Assembly (NCBI RefSeq): GCF_937616625.2
Contig: NC_065572.1
Coordinates: 42,497,653-42,561,652, forward strand
Direction: 5' to 3'
From: Mercurialis annua
Lineage: Eukaryota > Streptophyta > Magnoliopsida > Malpighiales > Euphorbiaceae
Length of the DNA stretch: 64,000 nt
This document shows positions 61,201 through 64,000 of this stretch, piece by piece (position 1 is the first letter of the stretch; each line of letters begins with the position of its first letter). Position numbers and translations under genes: made by a program. The notes beneath the pieces are model-generated. The model worked only from the letters and a program-made list of their open reading frames with translations, searched no databases and was not told where the DNA came from.

Positions 61201-64000
61201 TACCGAACAAAAACAAACGTTTCCAATTTTTAGCAATATAAGCCAAACGTTTACAAACGTTATGAAACAAATCCAAACGTTTCACCTTTTTAGCGATTGA
61301 AGCCAAACGTTTACGAACGTTACGAAACAAATCCAAACGTTTTCCCATTTTAGCGATTTAAGCCAAACGTTTAGAAACGTTACGAAACAAAACCAAACGT
61401 TTACAAACGTTACGAAACAAATCCAAACGTTTACAAATGTTACGAAACAAATCTAAACGTTTTCCCATTATAGCGATTTAAGCGAAACATTTACAAACGT
61501 TACGAAACAAACCCAAACGTTTCACTTTTTTAGAGATTTAAGCCAAACGTTTACAAACATTTACAAATGTTACGAAACAAATCCAAATGTTTACAAACAT
61601 TACAGAACAAAAACAAACTTTTTACATTTTTAGCAATTTAAGTCAAACGTTTACAAACGTTACGAAACAAATCCAAGCGTTTCACGTTTTAAGCGATTTA
61701 AGCCAAACGTTTACAAACTTACAAAACAAATCCACACGTTTCACCTTTTTAGCGATTAAAGCCGAATGTTTACAAACTTTACAAAATAAAACCAAACGTT
61801 TCACCTTTTTAGCGATTTAAGCCAAATGTTTGTTTACAAACTTTTTTGAAACAAACGTTTAGAAACAAATCTAAACGTTTCACCTTTTAAGCGATTTAAG
61901 TCCAACGTTTACAAACGTTACTAAACAAATCTAAATGTTTCCCCTTTTTAGCGATTTATGCCAAACGTTTACAAACGTTACGAAATAAAACCAAACGTTT
62001 GAAATGTTATGAAACAAATCCAAAAGTTTCACATTTTTAGCGATTTAAGCTAAACGTTACGGAACAAAACCAAACGTTTTTCTCATTTTTAGCGATTTAA
62101 GCCAAACATTTACAAACGTTACTAAACAAATACAAGCGTTTCACCTTTTTAGCGATTTAAGCCAAACGTTTTCATAAGTTACGAATCAAATCCAAGCATT
62201 TCACCTTATTAGCAATTTAAGTAAAACGTTTACAAACGCTACAAAACAAATCCAAATGTTTCACCTTTTTAGCAATTTAATCCAAATGTTTACAAACGTT
62301 ACGAAATAAAATCAAACGTTTAACCTTTTTAGCGATTTAAGCCTAATCTTTAAAACGTTACGAAAAAAACCCAATCGTTTGCAAACATTGCCGAACAAAA
62401 ACAAATGTTTCACATTTTTAGCAATTTAAGCCAAACGTTTACAAACGTTACTAAAAAAATCCAAACGTTTGACCTTTTTAGCGATTGAAGACAAACATTT
62501 ACAAACGTTAAGAAACAAATCCAAACGTTTCCCCATTTTAGCGATTTAAGCCAAACGTTTAAAAACGTTACGAAATAAAACCAAACGTTTACAAACGTTA
62601 CGAAACAAATCCATACGTTACGAAACAAATCTAAGCGTTTCCCCATTTTAGCGATTTAAGCCAAACATTTACAAACGTTACGAAACAAATCCAAACGTTT
62701 CACCTTTTTTGAGATTTAAGCAAAACGTTTACAAACATTTACAAATGTTACGAAACAAATTCAAACGTTTACAAATATTACAGAACAAAAACAAACTTTT
62801 CACATTTTTTGCAATTTAAGCCAAACGTTTATAAACGTTACAAAACAAATCCAAACGTTTCACCTTTTTAGCGAATGAAGCCAAACGTTTACAAACGTTA
62901 AAAAACAAATCCAAACTTTTTCCCATTTTAGTGATTTAAGCCAAACGTTTTTAAAGGTTACGAAAAAAACTAAACGTTACAAACTTTACAAAACAAATCC
63001 AAATGTTTACAAACATTACGAAACAAATCCAAACGTTTCCCCATTTAAGCGATTTAAGCCAAACATTTACAAACATTACAAAACAAATCCAAATGTTTCA
63101 CCTTTTTAGCGATTTAAGCCAAACGTTTACAAATGTTATGAAATAAATCCAAACGTTTCCCCATTTTAGCGATTTCAGCCAAACGTGTACAAACGTTACG
63201 AAACAAATCCAAACATTTCACCTTTTTAGAGATTAAAGCCAAGCGTTTACACACGTTACGAAACAAATCCAAACGTTACGAAACAAATCCAAGCGTTTCA
63301 CCTTTTTAGCAATATAAGCGAAACGATTAAAAACTTTACGAAACAAATCCAAACGTTTCACCTTTTTAGCGATTCAAGCTAAACGTTTACAAACATTACA
63401 AAGAAAATCCAAATATTTCCCTATTTTAGCGATTTAAGCCAAACGTTTAGAACGTTTCGAAACAAATCCAAACGTTTTGCCTTTTTAGCGATTTAAACCA
63501 AACGTTTACAAATGTTACGAAACATATCCAAACGTTACACCTTTTTAGCGATTTTTGCCAAACGTTTACAAACGTTACAAAACAAATCCAAACGTTTTCC
63601 CATTTTAGCGATGTAAACCAAACGTTTTGAAATTAGACCAAACGTTTCACCTTTTTAGCGATTTAAGTCAAACGTTTACAAACGTTACGGAACAAAAACA
63701 AACGTTTCACCTTTTTAGCAATTTAAGCCAAACGTTTACAAACGTTATGAAATAAATCCAGACATTTCCCTATTTTAGAGATTCAAGCCAAATGTTTAAA
63801 ACGTTACGAAAAGAATCCAAACATTTTCCCCTTTTAGCAATTTAAGCCAAACGTTTACAAAACGTTACGAATTAAATCCAAACGTTTCACCTTTTTAGTG
63901 ATTTAAGCCAAACGTTTACAAACGTTACAAAACAAATCCAAGCGTTTCACCTTTTTAGTAATTTTAGTGAAATGTTTACAAACATTAGCGATTTAAGCGA
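58233..64000 (+). repeat. 60-bp satellite, block 6 (continues past window)
   Basis: Continues the array interrupted by the CACTA element and corresponds to 26677-32465 of copy I. From 60298 it follows the superblock pattern of blocks 2 and 4 (landmark TTTGTTTACAAAC near 60645 and 61829). Open frames of up to 212 codons (for example 59508-60146) are satellite translations. Confidence 0.95.

Larger units (their letters stand above)
32470..64000 (+). repeat. segmental duplication, copy II (continues past window)
   Basis: Repeats the content of 13641-32469: truncated retroelement C' with its LTR, the same LTR/satellite junction, satellite, MITE and satellite. It is additionally split by the CACTA element. 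Subtracting that element leaves about 20.3 kb. It holds extra satellite around 42100-44500 that copy I lacks. At 63970-64000 it continues in satellite (TTAGCGATTTAAGCGA) past the point where copy I breaks into retroelement sequence. Confidence 0.85.

Noticed and set aside
9540..64000. Calling the array a functional centromere
   Set aside because: Monomer structure and embedded elements are compatible with it, but sequence alone cannot show CENH3 occupancy and other heterochromatin looks the same.

Overview
The window is repeat-dominated nuclear DNA of a flowering plant, probably a eudicot. This rests on plant LTR retrotransposon ends with a tRNA-iMet-type primer binding site, a complete plant En/Spm (CACTA) transposon with introns, a small long-TIR MITE, and megasatellite-scale tandem arrays. 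I see no ordinary host gene, rRNA, tRNA or CRISPR. The overall look (satellite arrays with widespread CpG decay, nested elements, no single-copy gene) fits heterochromatin. Chromosomal position and species cannot be read from the sequence.

Layout. 1-9539 holds two related LTR retroelement remnants in opposite orientation. The plus-strand remnant has 3' internal sequence, an LTR, a primer binding site and leader. The minus-strand remnant has an LTR and 3' internal sequence and appears inserted into the leader of the first. 9540-11597 is a first satellite block. 11598-16252 is a third retroelement remnant (3' internal region plus LTR). From 16253 almost everything is a 60-bp AT-rich satellite with a consensus core built around AAACGTTT. 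It is interrupted by a 383-bp MITE (20723-21105, and again 39784-40166), a second copy of the third LTR remnant (32470-35087) and an 11.2-kb CACTA element (47039-58232).

The satellite region is itself duplicated. 13641-32469 (copy I) and 32470 to the right edge (copy II) share the same order of parts: LTR remnant, satellite, MITE, satellite. They also share the exact LTR/satellite and MITE/satellite junctions. The CACTA element is present only in copy II, and copy I still carries the matching unoccupied site near 26674, so the element jumped after the duplication. The repeat hierarchy visible by eye is about 30 bp, 60 bp, 0.7-1.2 kb, about 3.7 kb and about 19 kb.

The only convincing protein-coding content is inside the CACTA element. 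The first gene is a TNP2-type transposase broken by two in-frame stops and an internal deletion. The second is a five-exon gene of the plant Transposase_24 (Ptta/En-Spm) type that can be joined into an uninterrupted 458-residue frame. Together with the matching 16-bp terminal inverted repeats, CAA target-site duplication and dense subterminal TGTGACGG motifs, this looks like a recently inserted but now non-autonomous element. It could still supply its second protein. The long open frames in the satellite arise because the 60-bp unit is a multiple of three; I do not regard them as genes.
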